Below, one piece after another: positions 12,811-22,590 of a DNA stretch of 64,000 nt (position 1 is the stretch's first letter; each line of letters starts with the position of its first letter). A program made the translations under genes and the position numbers. The stretch is from Pachypanchax playfairii (Eukaryota; Chordata; Actinopteri; Cyprinodontiformes; Aplocheilidae), in contig SSNP01000017.1 of the NCBI GenBank assembly GCA_006937955.1, positions 1,302,537 to 1,366,536 of the forward strand. The letters run 5' to 3'. The notes under the pieces were generated by a model. The model was not told where the DNA came from. It did no database searches and worked only from the letters and a program-made list of their open reading frames with translations.

Positions 12811-13336
12811 GGGATGCAGAAAATAACTTGAATAATATCACAGGGAAGAGAGAGAAACACAAGGAATAAACAGAAACCAACTAATCAGAATGTGAACTTA
12901 AATAATATTGATCTAAACAAACACACAGGAATCCAGGACGACAAACAAAACTGTATGAGTTCAACTTTAGAAAATTCCAAACAGAAAATACAAAAAAAGT
13001 GTGGCTGAATCAGGAATGATGGTCCATGACTTTGGTAGCTAAACAAATGGCATATATGAAGTCTACAATAAAACATCAATAATTTCTGGGATTTTGGTGA
13101 ATCAAATAAGAAAATTCTAAATCTTTGGAGCTCCATAGCTTCAATGTTTAAACAGGTGATTCATCTGGACGGCTATTTGGATATCTTTTATGCTTTTCAC
13201 AAAATTGCAAACTGTTTTTCCCATAAAAACTTTACTCTTCTCTACTCTTTGCTCTTTTATGTTTACTCTGCATCTCTGTTATTAAGACTGCAGTCAAGGG
13301 AGTGCAAGACACAGGTGTGCTGTTACCTTTGTTCTC
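12811..13336. other. Non-coding stretch
   Basis: No recognised gene or repeat terminus. Minus-strand frames at 12620-12880 and 12885-13136 are hydrophobic and pyrimidine-driven, without motifs. Confidence 0.5.
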
Positions 13337-13935
13337 TTAAAGAGGCCATTTCATACAAATTTCAGGAATTTGTGGTTATTTCTTAAGTATTAACCAGAAT
13401 ATGAAACATTTTATATCTATAAAATGTTAGGAAACACTGATTAACAGACCTTTCAATCTGTCTTTGTTAAAATTCAGGTGGTTCCGGCTCCTTCCGCCTG
13501 CTTCATCAGGCTTCGACAGCAGCTTGTTCATATTCATTATTCGGATTTGCTGGACTCTGATTGGCTAACAAACTAGCCTATCAAAGCAAGGTATACTGTT
13601 TCCTGCCCCGCTGCGCATGGCAACATCAGACGTCGTGTCTTCCTGTTTGCTACATCTTATACTACAGCTTTTAGCCAGCAGCATGCTAGGCGTGGTTTCA
13701 ACTGCGAGAGCTGCCGAATACTAATGAACAGAGGAGTTGTGATGAAACAAATACAGGCCGTTCGGACTCGGGAGTACTCGGGTTTTATCACCACCTGCGT
13801 AGTTTGAGAGATAAAAACTTAAAGAGAAGTTGTTGACCTGTTTTCACACCCACTATGAAGGTAAGAACACCTGTGGAGCTAAAATATTCAACAGAAACCT
13901 CAGAAAAACTGTTTTTAAAGGAAGGGCCTCTTTAA
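13337..13935. mobile_element. TTAA-flanked MITE (599 bp)
   Basis: The left end is TTAAAGAGGCC (13337-13347). The right end is GGCCTCTTTAA (to 13935), an exact inverted match including the TTAA. The interior contains TGGACTCTGATTGGCTAACA (about 13551), a block shared with the repeat at 56125-56363, so both belong to one family. CpG density inside is much higher than in the flanks. TTAA target duplications are known for piggyBac and Kolobok elements. The AG start after TTAA fits Kolobok-like ends better than piggyBac (CCY). It has no transposase. Confidence 0.75.
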
Positions 13936-14891
13936 CACAAATATACTTTTTTTGGGGGGGGTTCTAGAATAAATTTAATATATGTTTAATTTTTGGGCGG
14001 TAGCTGTAGCTTCAAAGATTCTTCAGAAATTTCTAGTTTTCTTTTAATGAGCAACAATTTAAGAGAATATTTTAAGTATTAAAACTTTAAACTATGCTTG
14101 TTAGTGGAGCCTGACTGTGTTTTACAGAACGTTGCTAGTCAGCATCAGAGATTTCTCACATCAGGATGGTGCAACCGTTATTCAGCGTGATCGATCCCAC
14201 TGTGAGGTAACAGAGACGTTGCACTGCACTGAATGACAAAAACATTGCACTGGATGATGAAACCTCTGCATTAACATTTTATACAGTCTGCAAACTGACC
14301 AACTGTGCAAATACATAAGCTTGAATTATAAAGTACTTTTTATTTTTCTTTACCTAATGAAGCAGGAGGTTGTTACACACAATTCAATGAACCCATCAGG
14401 TGCTGCAGTCGATCTTGCTACCAATCTACACGTTCTGCAGAATTCCAGTTTTTCTCATGATGCCACAAAAAGTAATAAGTGACCAATAATTACATTTTTG
14501 TGTTATCGGGATTTATTGATTTTCTTGTAAAAATTCGGTGGACTTTAACTCATTACATGTGACCTAATTCATCATTGAGTTTTCAGGTTTATCCATTTTG
14601 TTTTTTGAATTTGTTCAAATTATAGTTCCAAATAAAAGGCTCTGTGAGATTGATGAAGTCTTTTTAAACCTCAGTAAGTTTGCACCTGCTGTCTGATAAA
14701 GGTCAATCTCATGTCCTTGAAAAGTGCCAGTCTATTCTAATTAAAATATGCAAATACCCCATCAATCCTAATAAAAGGGCACACAGAGGAAAAACCAAAT
14801 ATGAAAAACAGAATAAGAGTGCAGGTTCTTTGTGGATCAGACCCAATCTATTGAATTCAATTCAATTTAACTGAATATATTTCAATTATAT
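13936..14891. other. Non-coding stretch
   Basis: No exon or repeat terminus is recognised. The segment carries T- and G-runs at 13945-13965. Confidence 0.5.
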
Positions 14892-15104
14892 CAGTAGTGT
14901 CTGATCCTGCACATTATCCTGCATATTTTAAATATCTATCTGTTTCAACATTCATGAATTGAATCAATTGGTGATTATCAAGCTTCCACAGAACTTCAGG
15001 ACATGTTGAACAACTATCAGCTGTTGAATTAATTGAGTTGGAACAGGAAAACCTAAAAAACATGCAGAATTATTGTTCTAGAGGACCAGGACTGGACACT
15101 ACTG
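14892..15104. mobile_element. Diverged palindromic hAT MITE
   Basis: A 213-bp element begins CAGTAGTGTC and ends GACACTACTG, a perfect 10-bp terminal inverted repeat. Inner blocks (CCTGCATATTTTAAATATC and its partner on the right arm, TGTTTCAAC and GTTGGAACA) show that it was once a long palindrome of the same general design as 1343-1555, and it is the same length. The arms are now strongly diverged, and the 8-bp flanks (AATTATAT and ACACTCTA) do not match. It is an older copy of a sister family. Confidence 0.7.
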
Positions 15105-16189
15105 ACACTCTAGTTGGAGTAAAAAAAAAAAAAAAGCAAACATGTCCAATTTAAATAATTGTCCAGTGCAATTAATTTAATTCAAAATCTAATTTAAATT
15201 AATACATTCAGACTTAGTAATTCACTAGTTGTAAAATGCTAATTTTGAAATACTTGTCAGTCTAAAAAAGCCAACACATTACATCAAACAGAATTTCTTT
15301 ATTGATCATCCATCAACATGAATCTTTAAAATTTGACTTTAATTAAACTTGCTGTCAAAATACAATTTCACAAAGACATATATTACTATTAAAACATTCA
15401 TTAAAATGAATATATTTCAGGAGAATTTGCATTATTAATTACACACTCTGAAATGATGTTAAAATCAGCAGCAAATCATATCAGAATTAACTATGAGATA
15501 ATGGGGCGCTGAAGAGACAGCGTTTCATATATATTTTACATATTTCTTTTTAATAATTGTGTGAGATTGTGGTAGTTTGCAATTACACAATTGTCTTCAG
15601 TTTTAACACACTATGCAGCCTAAACTGTCTCTTATTTGAACCCAAATGAACTTGTTTTGAAAGTCCAGCGTTACATAACTGATATAGTTTCCCAGAACTG
15701 TTTGATATCCTGTTTTTCACTTGAATAAGAGAAATGGTCTGTGGGAACAGTTAATTTCATAATAGGAAACATCTGGACGAGAGCGCTGAGCCAAAGATGT
15801 GTGTGTATGTGTAACTGTATCTGTGTGTTAGCCCAGCTCAGAAGCGCTATATAACCACCCCGCAAATCTTAGCCCATTGGGGTAACGCTCTGAGGGCAGC
15901 TGGTGTCAGTCTGATGTCTTAAATGATGACCCGTCATCTTACCTCCCTTGAGACCTTTAATAAATTGGAGAAGCAGCTGAGATTGTGGCCTGTGTGTGAC
16001 TCTTCTTTGAATTATTTAAAAACCTACAAGATGCTCTGAGATACTTACAGAAGTTGAGGCTCACGCATTTCGGATTAACTATAATGAGTGTATTGAATTC
16101 TGCAAACCTCTGCGTTTGCTGAGACACGATAGGTGTCTTCACTCTTATAAAATGTCATTTGCTTTTGCCGCCCCCCCCTCTAGATGATG
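15105..16189. other. Non-coding stretch
   Basis: AT-rich, with a 15-A run near 15121-15135. No exon or repeat terminus is recognised. Confidence 0.5.
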
Positions 16190-16375
16190 TAGTGGGCTGA
16201 AAGCTATTGATCTGTTGTGTTTACCTGAAGTTAGAACACGGGTAAACATCTACAGACAGTTTTTATTTTTCCACTTTTACCTTGCATGATGCAGTTCGCC
16301 CTGGTAATTAGCTGTGCTTTGCATCATGTGAGAAAGCGACCAATTCCTCTCTCATGGATTTTGTTCCCCTCGTGA

Positions 16376-16385
16376 CTGTCAATCA
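16376..16385 (-). promoter_or_regulatory. PBX/PREP-MEIS decamer TGATTGACAG
   Basis: The minus strand reads TGATTGACAG exactly, the composite PBX plus PREP/MEIS site. It abuts the TCF/LEF palindrome. A given 10-mer is expected well under once by chance in 64 kb. Confidence 0.5.
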
Positions 16386-16402
16386 AAGCCTTTGATGAGT
16401 CA
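16382..16402. promoter_or_regulatory. Inverted TCF/LEF pair joined to an AP-1 site
   Basis: ATCAAAG-C-CTTTGAT (16382-16396) is a perfect inverted repeat of the TCF/LEF core. It overlaps TGAGTCA (16396-16402), a consensus AP-1 site. Overlapping high-quality sites are a feature of compact enhancers, but binding is not shown. Confidence 0.45.
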
Positions 16403-16587
16403 CACTCTAAAAATTCTCACCACTGACACAGTCCCAACGATAGTTTCGGCTCAAGGAAGAGACGTTAAACTGTTTTTTTAGAAAAAAGAAGAATATAAAA
16501 AGACTAGAATAATATAAAATAATGTGTTTTTATTACATCCTTTTATTTTTATTATTATTATTTTATCATTTTACATATTTGATTATG

Positions 16588-16890
16588 TTATTAGAAGCCC
16601 TGTTGCTATGCAGCAGGAAGGTCCTGGGTTTGAAACTCAGCTGGGAACTTTCTGCACAGAGTTTGCATGTTCTCCCTGTGCTAGCGTGGGTTTTCTCCAG
16701 GGACAATTTCCTCCCGCAGAACAAAAACATGCATGATAGGTTCTTTAGGAACTCTAAATCAGTTCTAGAAGTGAATATGTGTGAATGTTTATCTGTGTTG
16801 ATGTGGCCCTGTGATGGACTGTGCTGGTGCTGCTCCCCACGACCCTGAACAGGATTAAGCAACTATAGATAATGACTGACTAATGAACGC
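16588..16890 (+). mobile_element. Teleost tRNA-headed SINE, near full length
   Basis: The block order is GCCCTGTTGC, GAAGGTCCTGGGTTTGAAAC (B box within), TTTCTGCACAGAGTTTGCATG, TTCTCCCTGTGC, GGGTTTTCTCC, CTCCCGCAGAACAAAAACATG, CCCTGTGATGGACTG, CCCCACGACCCTGAACAGG, then AAGCAACTATAGATAATGACTG. It is the least rearranged copy here, although the GGAT tail is replaced by ATAATGACTGACTAATG. Short frames on both strands across it are shadows of the repeat. This family is very common in teleosts. The name is left open. Confidence 0.82.
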
Positions 16891-17116
16891 TTTTATGTGA
16901 GAGATATTTTACCACTATTAGCCCATTAAGGGACAAAAAGCTGGTTCTAACAGAATGAAACAACATTTCTGAAAACATGATTAGGGTTAGAGGCATAACG
17001 TGAGCAGAGGCTGGAGTAGGAGCTTGATTTATTATCTAAACTGTTCACAATAAACTGACTCAGTACTATGTACTAATATAAAAAGAGGCAAAGATTGGAG
17101 CATGTGAAAGCATATT

Positions 17117-17160
<44 letters not shown>

Positions 17161-17479
17161 TTGCAGGGGAATCTCTCATGCTTCTGCATAAGCTGAACTG
17201 TTCTCAGACACAATAACTGTAAACAATAAAATAAAATCTAGATTATTTTTTTAAAGAATTCAATTTTCAGACTACTTCCACAAATAACAAACTTTGGTTA
17301 GTTGGGGTTTAAAATTCATGTCAACAATAATCAACATACTTAAAATTTGAATATTTAATAAATCCAGACTTTGTTAATTTATTTCTTTATAACAACAGTG
17401 CAAAACTTTAGTATTGGGAGGTTATGTTGTAATTATTACATTGTTTATTATTGTGAATCACATTAGAAACTTATGTTGA
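16891..17479. other. Non-coding stretch with GT tract
   Basis: Contains the (GT)n tract listed separately. Otherwise AT-rich without recognised features. Confidence 0.5.
17119..17159. repeat. (GT)n microsatellite
   Basis: An uninterrupted GT run of about 41 bp, starting GCGTGTGTG and ending at TCTTGCAGG. Confidence 0.97.
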
Positions 17480-17665
17480 AGGGCACAAATACCACATGGG
17501 ACCTTATCCATCACTCATACACTGAATAGATGAACCATAAACACACACTCACAGGCTAATGAGTGTGCTGAGGGGAACGAATAGGATTCACAGTCTTGCT
17601 TAAGGACTCTTAACATACAGTTTGAAGTAGTCCGAGGTCAAACTACTGATCTTCTAGTTTTTACC
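17480..17665 (+). repeat. Degenerate fish interspersed repeat (CTTGCYYAAGGAC type)
   Basis: Blocks ATCACTCATACACTGA, GATTCACAGTCTTGCTTAAG and CTACTGATCTTCTAGTTTT match the layout of a common fish repeat. That repeat carries CATTCACACACTC, then GTTCAGTGTCTTGCCCAAGG, then an ACCACYGACCTTCTGGTT end. The copy is heavily diverged. The same family appears at 20380-20690. Confidence 0.5.
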
Positions 17666-18800
17666 ACCCACAAGAGTCTTGTGTAAATTAAGATACAGAT
17701 TGCTGATGGCCTCAGAGAACATCAAAACCAAACATAATCTAATGTGCCCCCAAAAAGTGTTTATACTTATTCCATTTATTCGTTAACTATTACAAAAAAA
17801 ACACTCCATTTAATAATACACACCGGTATTTTTATCATTCAAAGTCTGTTATGAAAAACTATACAGTCTGAGATCTTTTGTCTTATTTAGTTCAGAAGAT
17901 TCAGCTCCATGACGTATCTGAGTCTAGCAACTTTTTCTTTGATGCTGCAAAAAAAACCAAAAATCCCAAACTCACTGTATTGCCAACCAATTTGTTCATT
18001 CTCAGAAAGGTCAGAGACTCTTGGCAACAGCAGCTGCTGCTTCCACTTCAAATGTTGCACTCTGAACAAGTCGGTAAGTTTCAGAGTGATTAGGACCCGT
18101 TTTTTTGGAGAGCAGCCGAAATATGAGTCACCTGGAAGACAGGTGGAGTGTAAATTCTTTGTCCAACTCTTATTACTCATCATCTCCAACCTATCTATTT
18201 AAGGGATTTTCCAATTTGTTCAGTGTCAACGAACATTAAAGTTGTCAGCTCAGATATTCTTTTTGAATTGCTGCATTTAGTGACCGATCACAATCTGTAC
18301 TCAAATAAGCTTCAGCTATTTAGAAAAGCAGGCCCATTACAGCATAAGAAGCTAAAGATATTTACTATTAGGAGTGGCTATAACTCCTGAAGGAAATGTT
18401 CTGTGTTTAGTTTGAAATCCCAGCTGCAATTAGTTCAATGTTTAGTAAAAACATGTTTGTAAAAATGATGAAACTCTCCACATGTGGCTATTAAATATAA
18501 AGTCACTTTGATAAGAATGAATAAATTACTCCTTAAACTCCTTCAACGCTGAACTCAAAGACCAAGAGAATGCTTTGGGAGTCTGTGAAAGGTGATTTTG
18601 GGAAAAATAAAATTACTTATTTATAAGAAATGGTTTGAGTACGATGTGTTTCGAACGCAGGTTGAGCAGAAATCATTTGAAAATGTGGTAAAAATTGATG
18701 AATGGAGGAGATTAGTTGTTTAAACAAAGATTATTTTCCCTTTTAATTGTTCAAGTGATTTTACTTAATTTTTTCTCTCATCCACAAGTCCAGGGGAGCA
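17666..18800. other. Non-coding stretch
   Basis: Overlapping frames of 71-100 codons on both strands at 17878-18202 have no recognisable domains and shadow each other. No repeat terminus is seen. Confidence 0.5.
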
Positions 18801-19130
18801 AGAAGAGACTGTTCAGGAGTTCTGGGAAAAATGAGCAAGGTGTGTGTTGGTGGAGAGTGGGCAGGTGGGTGAGCAGGAGGTGAGTACACCGAGGAGCCGG
18901 GAAGTTCTCACTTTATGTAAGACTCAGAGTTTAAGGGAGTAGCATTACATCAGATGTCACAAGAAAACCCCAAAGAGCAGTGAGGAGACACAGCTGATCA
19001 ATCAGGTTAGTAACACGTAGGATTAAAAACACAAGATCAGGACGAAGATCAGCAGGTAAGACAAGGATCTGAAAGTCTACAGAAATAAAACTAATGACTG
19101 ACAAGGACCAGGTTTAAATCACAGAAATGT
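18801..19130 (-). mobile_element. Possible antisense retroelement-like repeat
   Basis: The purine-rich plus strand (CAGGTGGGTGAGCAGGAGG, CAGCTGATCAATCAGGTTAG, GAAATAAAAC) reads on the minus strand as pyrimidine-rich sequence. That sequence has a CCTGATTGATCAGCTG block similar in style to 54100-54490. No ends are visible, and it could be unique sequence. Confidence 0.25.
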
Positions 19131-20165
19131 AAAAATGGCACAATGCTACAAATTTTTGAGAAATAATGTGTTCAAAAGATGAGGCCAGAGTCAGAAAAAA
19201 AAGATTAAATAAGTGAAAATAATTAGCAAAGTTTTATCCAACTTAGTGATGTTAAAACTGAATATTTATCCCTCCACATAGGGAAGATATTTTTATCAAT
19301 AAGGAGATTCCTAAATATATTTTTAGCAGAATTTAAAAGCTTAATTTTGGCTTGATGTTGCTTAAGTTTTCTAAACGATATTTTGTAGCTATATTCGAAG
19401 TGATTCAAGGCATTTGGAAGTCATAGTAACCAAACACACTTGGATCTTACTAGCTGGATGCGATTTGCACAGACAGAAATGACAGCCAAGGAATCTGAAA
19501 CAAATGTCAGTGTGTGGGTAAAAATATTCTCATCTTCTTCAAATGCTTTGCGTGCATCTGAAGCCAGAATATTTTATTTTGAAATGTAATGTATGGGTGA
19601 AAAACTGTAGGAGGCCGCTTTTTTTCTTCTTCTTTGGAGAGGTAATTCTTTTCACAGCTCGGTTCCAGTTAGTTTATATGGCCGACAGAACACAGACTGA
19701 TGTACTCTTGTGTCTTTGGTCTAGGGTTGTTTGTCACGGTTTGGTATCAAATTTAGAAAACCCATTTTCTATTACTTATAGTTGTATTTCAGACAGCTTT
19801 ATATTTCCAGGTTTCTGTAGAAATAGTTTAGAGAGAGAATTATTTTCTGTTTCAACACCATGTAAACAAAGCAAAAGAAATAATTGTGTCTTGGGTTTGC
19901 TGTGGAGATATTTGACCCTGGCTTCAACCCCCTTTCAAAACCTCTGGGATAAACTGTGACATGAAAAATCTTTCTTCACCTGATACACCAACTGCAAGCT
20001 GGGCATTATCGCAAACCATCAGTACAAGAGGTCGCAAATGCTTTTGAGTCTGAATGGAAGCAAATCCCCTCAGACAAGGTCCAAAATGGAGGAAGGATTG
20101 AGGCTGTTAAAGGGATTTGGAAATAGATTTTCAAAAGCAAAATGTCTGCACTTTTGTTTGTTTAC
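19131..20165. other. Non-coding stretch
   Basis: The 138-codon plus-strand frame at 19543-19959 shows no recognisable domain. No repeat terminus is seen. Confidence 0.5.
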
Positions 20166-20260
20166 TGTAGAGCTGCATAATATATCAAGAGTTTATCTTT
20201 ACTGCAATATCAGTGTGAACAATATCAATATTGCCTGGTATTGCAATAAATCTTGGATGC
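20166..20260 (+). repeat. Fragment of AATATC-rich fish repeat
   Basis: GAGCTGCATAATATATCAAG, TTATCTTTACTGCAATATC and GAACAATATCAATATTGCC resemble a widespread fish repeat of the type GGGCTGCACRATATATCG followed by repeated AATATC words. The termini are lost. Confidence 0.5.
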
Positions 20261-20379
20261 AAACTGCATGCGATGCTAAAGTTTGGCAATCTGATGGACC
20301 CTCACTGCACCAAATGCCCTCAGCTGATTTAAATGATAAGCGTGCTGTGAACACTGTGATGACAAACAAATTAAATAGT

Positions 20380-20690
20380 GTGTACTTGTATAGTACTTTT
20401 TTTTAAGTCAGAGAACTCACAAAGAGCTTCACACACTATAATTTGTCATTTCCTCATTCACACGCACTCAAACTTTTGGTGGTGATGAACTACCCACATT
20501 TTAGCCACAGCTGCACTGTGACTCACTGACAGAGGCCTTCTAATCACCACCAAACAGGTGGAGGCAGATGAAACGTCTTAACTAAGGACGAAACAGCATA
20601 GTGATATTTCTGGATGAAGCTGGGATTCAAACCGATGACCATCTAGTTACCAGACGACCAGCTGACCTTCCTGCATTACTGCAGCTCTGG
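20380..20690 (+). repeat. Fish interspersed repeat, diverged copy
   Basis: The segment starts GTGTACTTGTATAGTACTTT, continues with CTCACAAAGAGCTTCACAC, CATTCACACGCACTCAAAC and AGCTGGGATTCAAACCGATG, and ends in ACCATCTAGTTACCAGACGA. This is the block order of a common teleost repeat (TTGTATAGCGCTTTTC, CACAAAGCGCTTTACAC, CGAACCRCCAACCTTCTGGTT). A 122-codon frame at 20038-20406 runs into it and is not a gene. Confidence 0.6.
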
Positions 20691-21245
20691 TAATAAATGT
20701 ATGTTATCTGCACACACCTTTATGTTCTCATGGTTGTCAATGTTTTGACTGTTACTTGTTTTCATGCGATCTGTTTAGATTTTCCTTATTTTTCTGATGG
20801 TCACAGTTTTGTTGTTTTCTGTTATGTATTTCCATTAAATTTTAGTTTAACTCTCAGCATTAATCTTATCATTGTTTCTCTGTTTCTAGAGTTTTAATTT
20901 TGTTTAAGACGCCTTGTTGCTGCAGATCATCTGTAATCATAAACCTGGATCTTATGCCAGCAGTCTACTTCCACAGTACATCTACAGTATCACTCTGGTT
21001 CAGTGTACATGGTCAGATTCACACACCTGAACATAAGTTTGTCAAGATTTTGTCAAAAAAAGCTTGTTGTCATTCCAATATTTAAAGTTTATGTTTTCTC
21101 AAAACATAGTTTACTACAAGCAGCATATCAGTGTCTTCTAATTTTATTGATTTGTGAAGTTTGTACAAGAAGGTGTTAACATAAGTGTCAGTCATTTCTT
21201 GACAGTGTGGCTTAATCTTCATTTGAATTTTCAGAATTCAGTGTG

Positions 21246-21247
<2 letters not shown>
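20691..21247. other. Non-coding stretch
   Basis: T-rich sequence with no recognised exon or terminus. The part at 20700-20900 is pyrimidine-rich like other possible retroelement tails here, but it is too vague to assign. Confidence 0.5.
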
Positions 21248-21296
<49 letters not shown>

Positions 21297-21299
21297 TTT
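21248..21299. repeat. (TA)n followed by a T tract
   Basis: About 32 bp of perfect TA repeat passes directly into about 21 T. The short frame reading YIYIYIYIF through it is an artefact. Confidence 0.95.
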
Positions 21300-21539
21300 A
21301 AACAATGGACAGTTCAATCTTCCAAAACCCAGATTTACCTCTCCTCTATGAAAAATGTGAAAACATTTTGTTATTTAAACTCAGCAGAACTAAGCAGTGT
21401 GAGTTTCAGATTTACAGAAGGAACATGTTTGTTGTGCTGGTCAGATTCAATAAGATCAACACTATTTCTATTCTGAGGTTTCACATATCAGAATATAATC
21501 AAACTGATGGTCTTTACCAGGTTTTAACATGATTTAATC

Positions 21540-22590
21540 TAACTTGTGTTCAAAAAATTCACAACAGTAATTATTATTTATTGTACAAAAATTAGGCTAA
21601 AATTGAAAAAGTCTGTGGAAAAACTAATTCCACCTTTACAGCTTACAATCAGGCAAGAGCTGATGATCAAACGCATTGATCATCATTGACTGATCATCAG
21701 TGAGTGAGACTGTCCTTAGAAAAGCAGGAGTTTTGGCAGTGTGTTGGTCTGGAGCATGCAGGTGTGCATAACGCTCAGGAAGAGAGACATCAGCAATGAC
21801 CTCTGAGAAGCAAGTGCTGCACATCATTCTGGGAAGGGTTAAATGTCATTTCCAAACAATTTGCTGTCCATCGTTTTACAGTGAGAAAGATTTTTCACAA
21901 GTGTAAAACATTTAGGACAGTTGTCAATCTTCCCAGGAGTGGAAGTCCCTGCAAATTCATCTCAAGGTCAGAACGTGAAATACTCTGAGAAATTCTAAAA
22001 ATAAAACCCAAGTGCTCCACCTCAGATTTTACCAGCCTTAGTTAGCAGGTTAAATGTTACAGTTTATAGCTGTATAATCAGGAAATAACTGAGCAAATAT
22101 GGCTTGTTTGAAGGGCCTCTCATCTCTAAAAGAAAAATAGTAGCATAACATTAATGTCCATAGTTCCATCTGAATCAGGGGTCTCAAACTCCAGTCCTCG
22201 AAGGCCATAAACCTGCAGAGTTTAGATGATCCTCTGCTTCAACACAACTGATTCAAATTCTCTGCATTTCAACAAGTTCTGCAGAAGCTTGTTAATGATC
22301 CGTTCATTGGAATCAAGCGGCCCTCAAGGACCGAAGTTTGAGACGCCATAAATGAATCACAAGGCCTCTGGAAGAGACAGGTGAGACCAAATAAAAATGT
22401 TTACCCATAATACACAGAATGATGTTTAGTAAAAACCAAACCCAGCATGCCAGCACGCATACATAATACCAGCTGTCAGCACGGTGGTGGGAGTCTGATA
22501 ATCTGGGCTTGTTTTTTGCAGCATTAAGACACCTGGGACACCTTGCAGTCATAGAGTCATCAGTATATGAGGCCAATGAATAAAAATCAA
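21540..22590 (+). mobile_element. Tc1-like transposon remnant, 5' half, split by a MITE
   Basis: The sequence follows the nucleotide layout of a very common fish Tc1-like element. It runs through CAGTGTGTTGGTCTGG, ATCAGCAATGACCTCTGAGA, CATCATTCTGGGAAGGGTTA, TCTTCCCAGGAGTGGAAGTC and AACCAAACCCAGCATG, and ends GGGACACCTTGCAGTCATAG. Near the end one frame reads GLFFAALRHLGHLAVIESS, a block that precedes the second catalytic region in this family. Stop codons, frame changes and the MITE at 22176-22349 interrupt it. Everything 3' of the HLAVIES block is absent, so the catalytic D and E of the DDE domain are missing. It is dead, and encodes nothing useful on either strand. Confidence 0.85.
22176..22349. 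mobile_element. hAT MITE, deleted copy, nested in the Tc1 remnant
   Basis: CAGGGGTCTCAAACTCCAG starts the element. The right end reads TTTGAGACGCC, a decayed inverted partner. Internal blocks (CTTCAACACAACTGATTCAAA, CTCTGCATTTCAACAAGTTC, GCAGAAGCTTGTTAATGA) match 1343-1555 closely. About 50 bp of the right arm are deleted after TCATTGGAATCA. Flanks ATCTGAAT (22168-22175) and AAATGAAT (22350-22357) agree at 6 of 8 positions. ATCTGAA is the expected Tc1 sequence at this point, so the insertion site is confirmed by the host element. Confidence 0.85.

Larger units (their letters stand above)
16190..16405. promoter_or_regulatory. Candidate enhancer: dense transcription-factor motif cluster
   Basis: The region holds, in order: an inverted pair of forkhead sites (TGTTTAC 16218-16224, GTAAACA 16242-16248), TGATGCA (16287-16293), a TAATTA homeodomain core (16305-16310), and a TTGCATCA CEBP/ATF-type site (16319-16326). 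These are followed by a PBX/PREP decamer on the minus strand (16376-16385), a perfect 15-bp palindrome of two TCF/LEF words (16382-16396) and an AP-1 site TGAGTCA (16396-16402). It contains no recognised repeat. Motif words are seen directly. Enhancer function and conservation are inference. Confidence 0.45.

Noticed and set aside
16522..16862. Frames of 70-108 codons on both strands
   Set aside because: Shadows of the SINE at 16588-16890.
21661..21685. Perfect 9-bp hairpin TGATGATCA/TGATCATCA
   Set aside because: Lies in the 5' region of the Tc1 remnant and is probably inherited from it. Too short to mean more.
22313..22576. 87-codon minus-strand frame
   Set aside because: Antisense shadow of the Tc1 remnant and its nested MITE.
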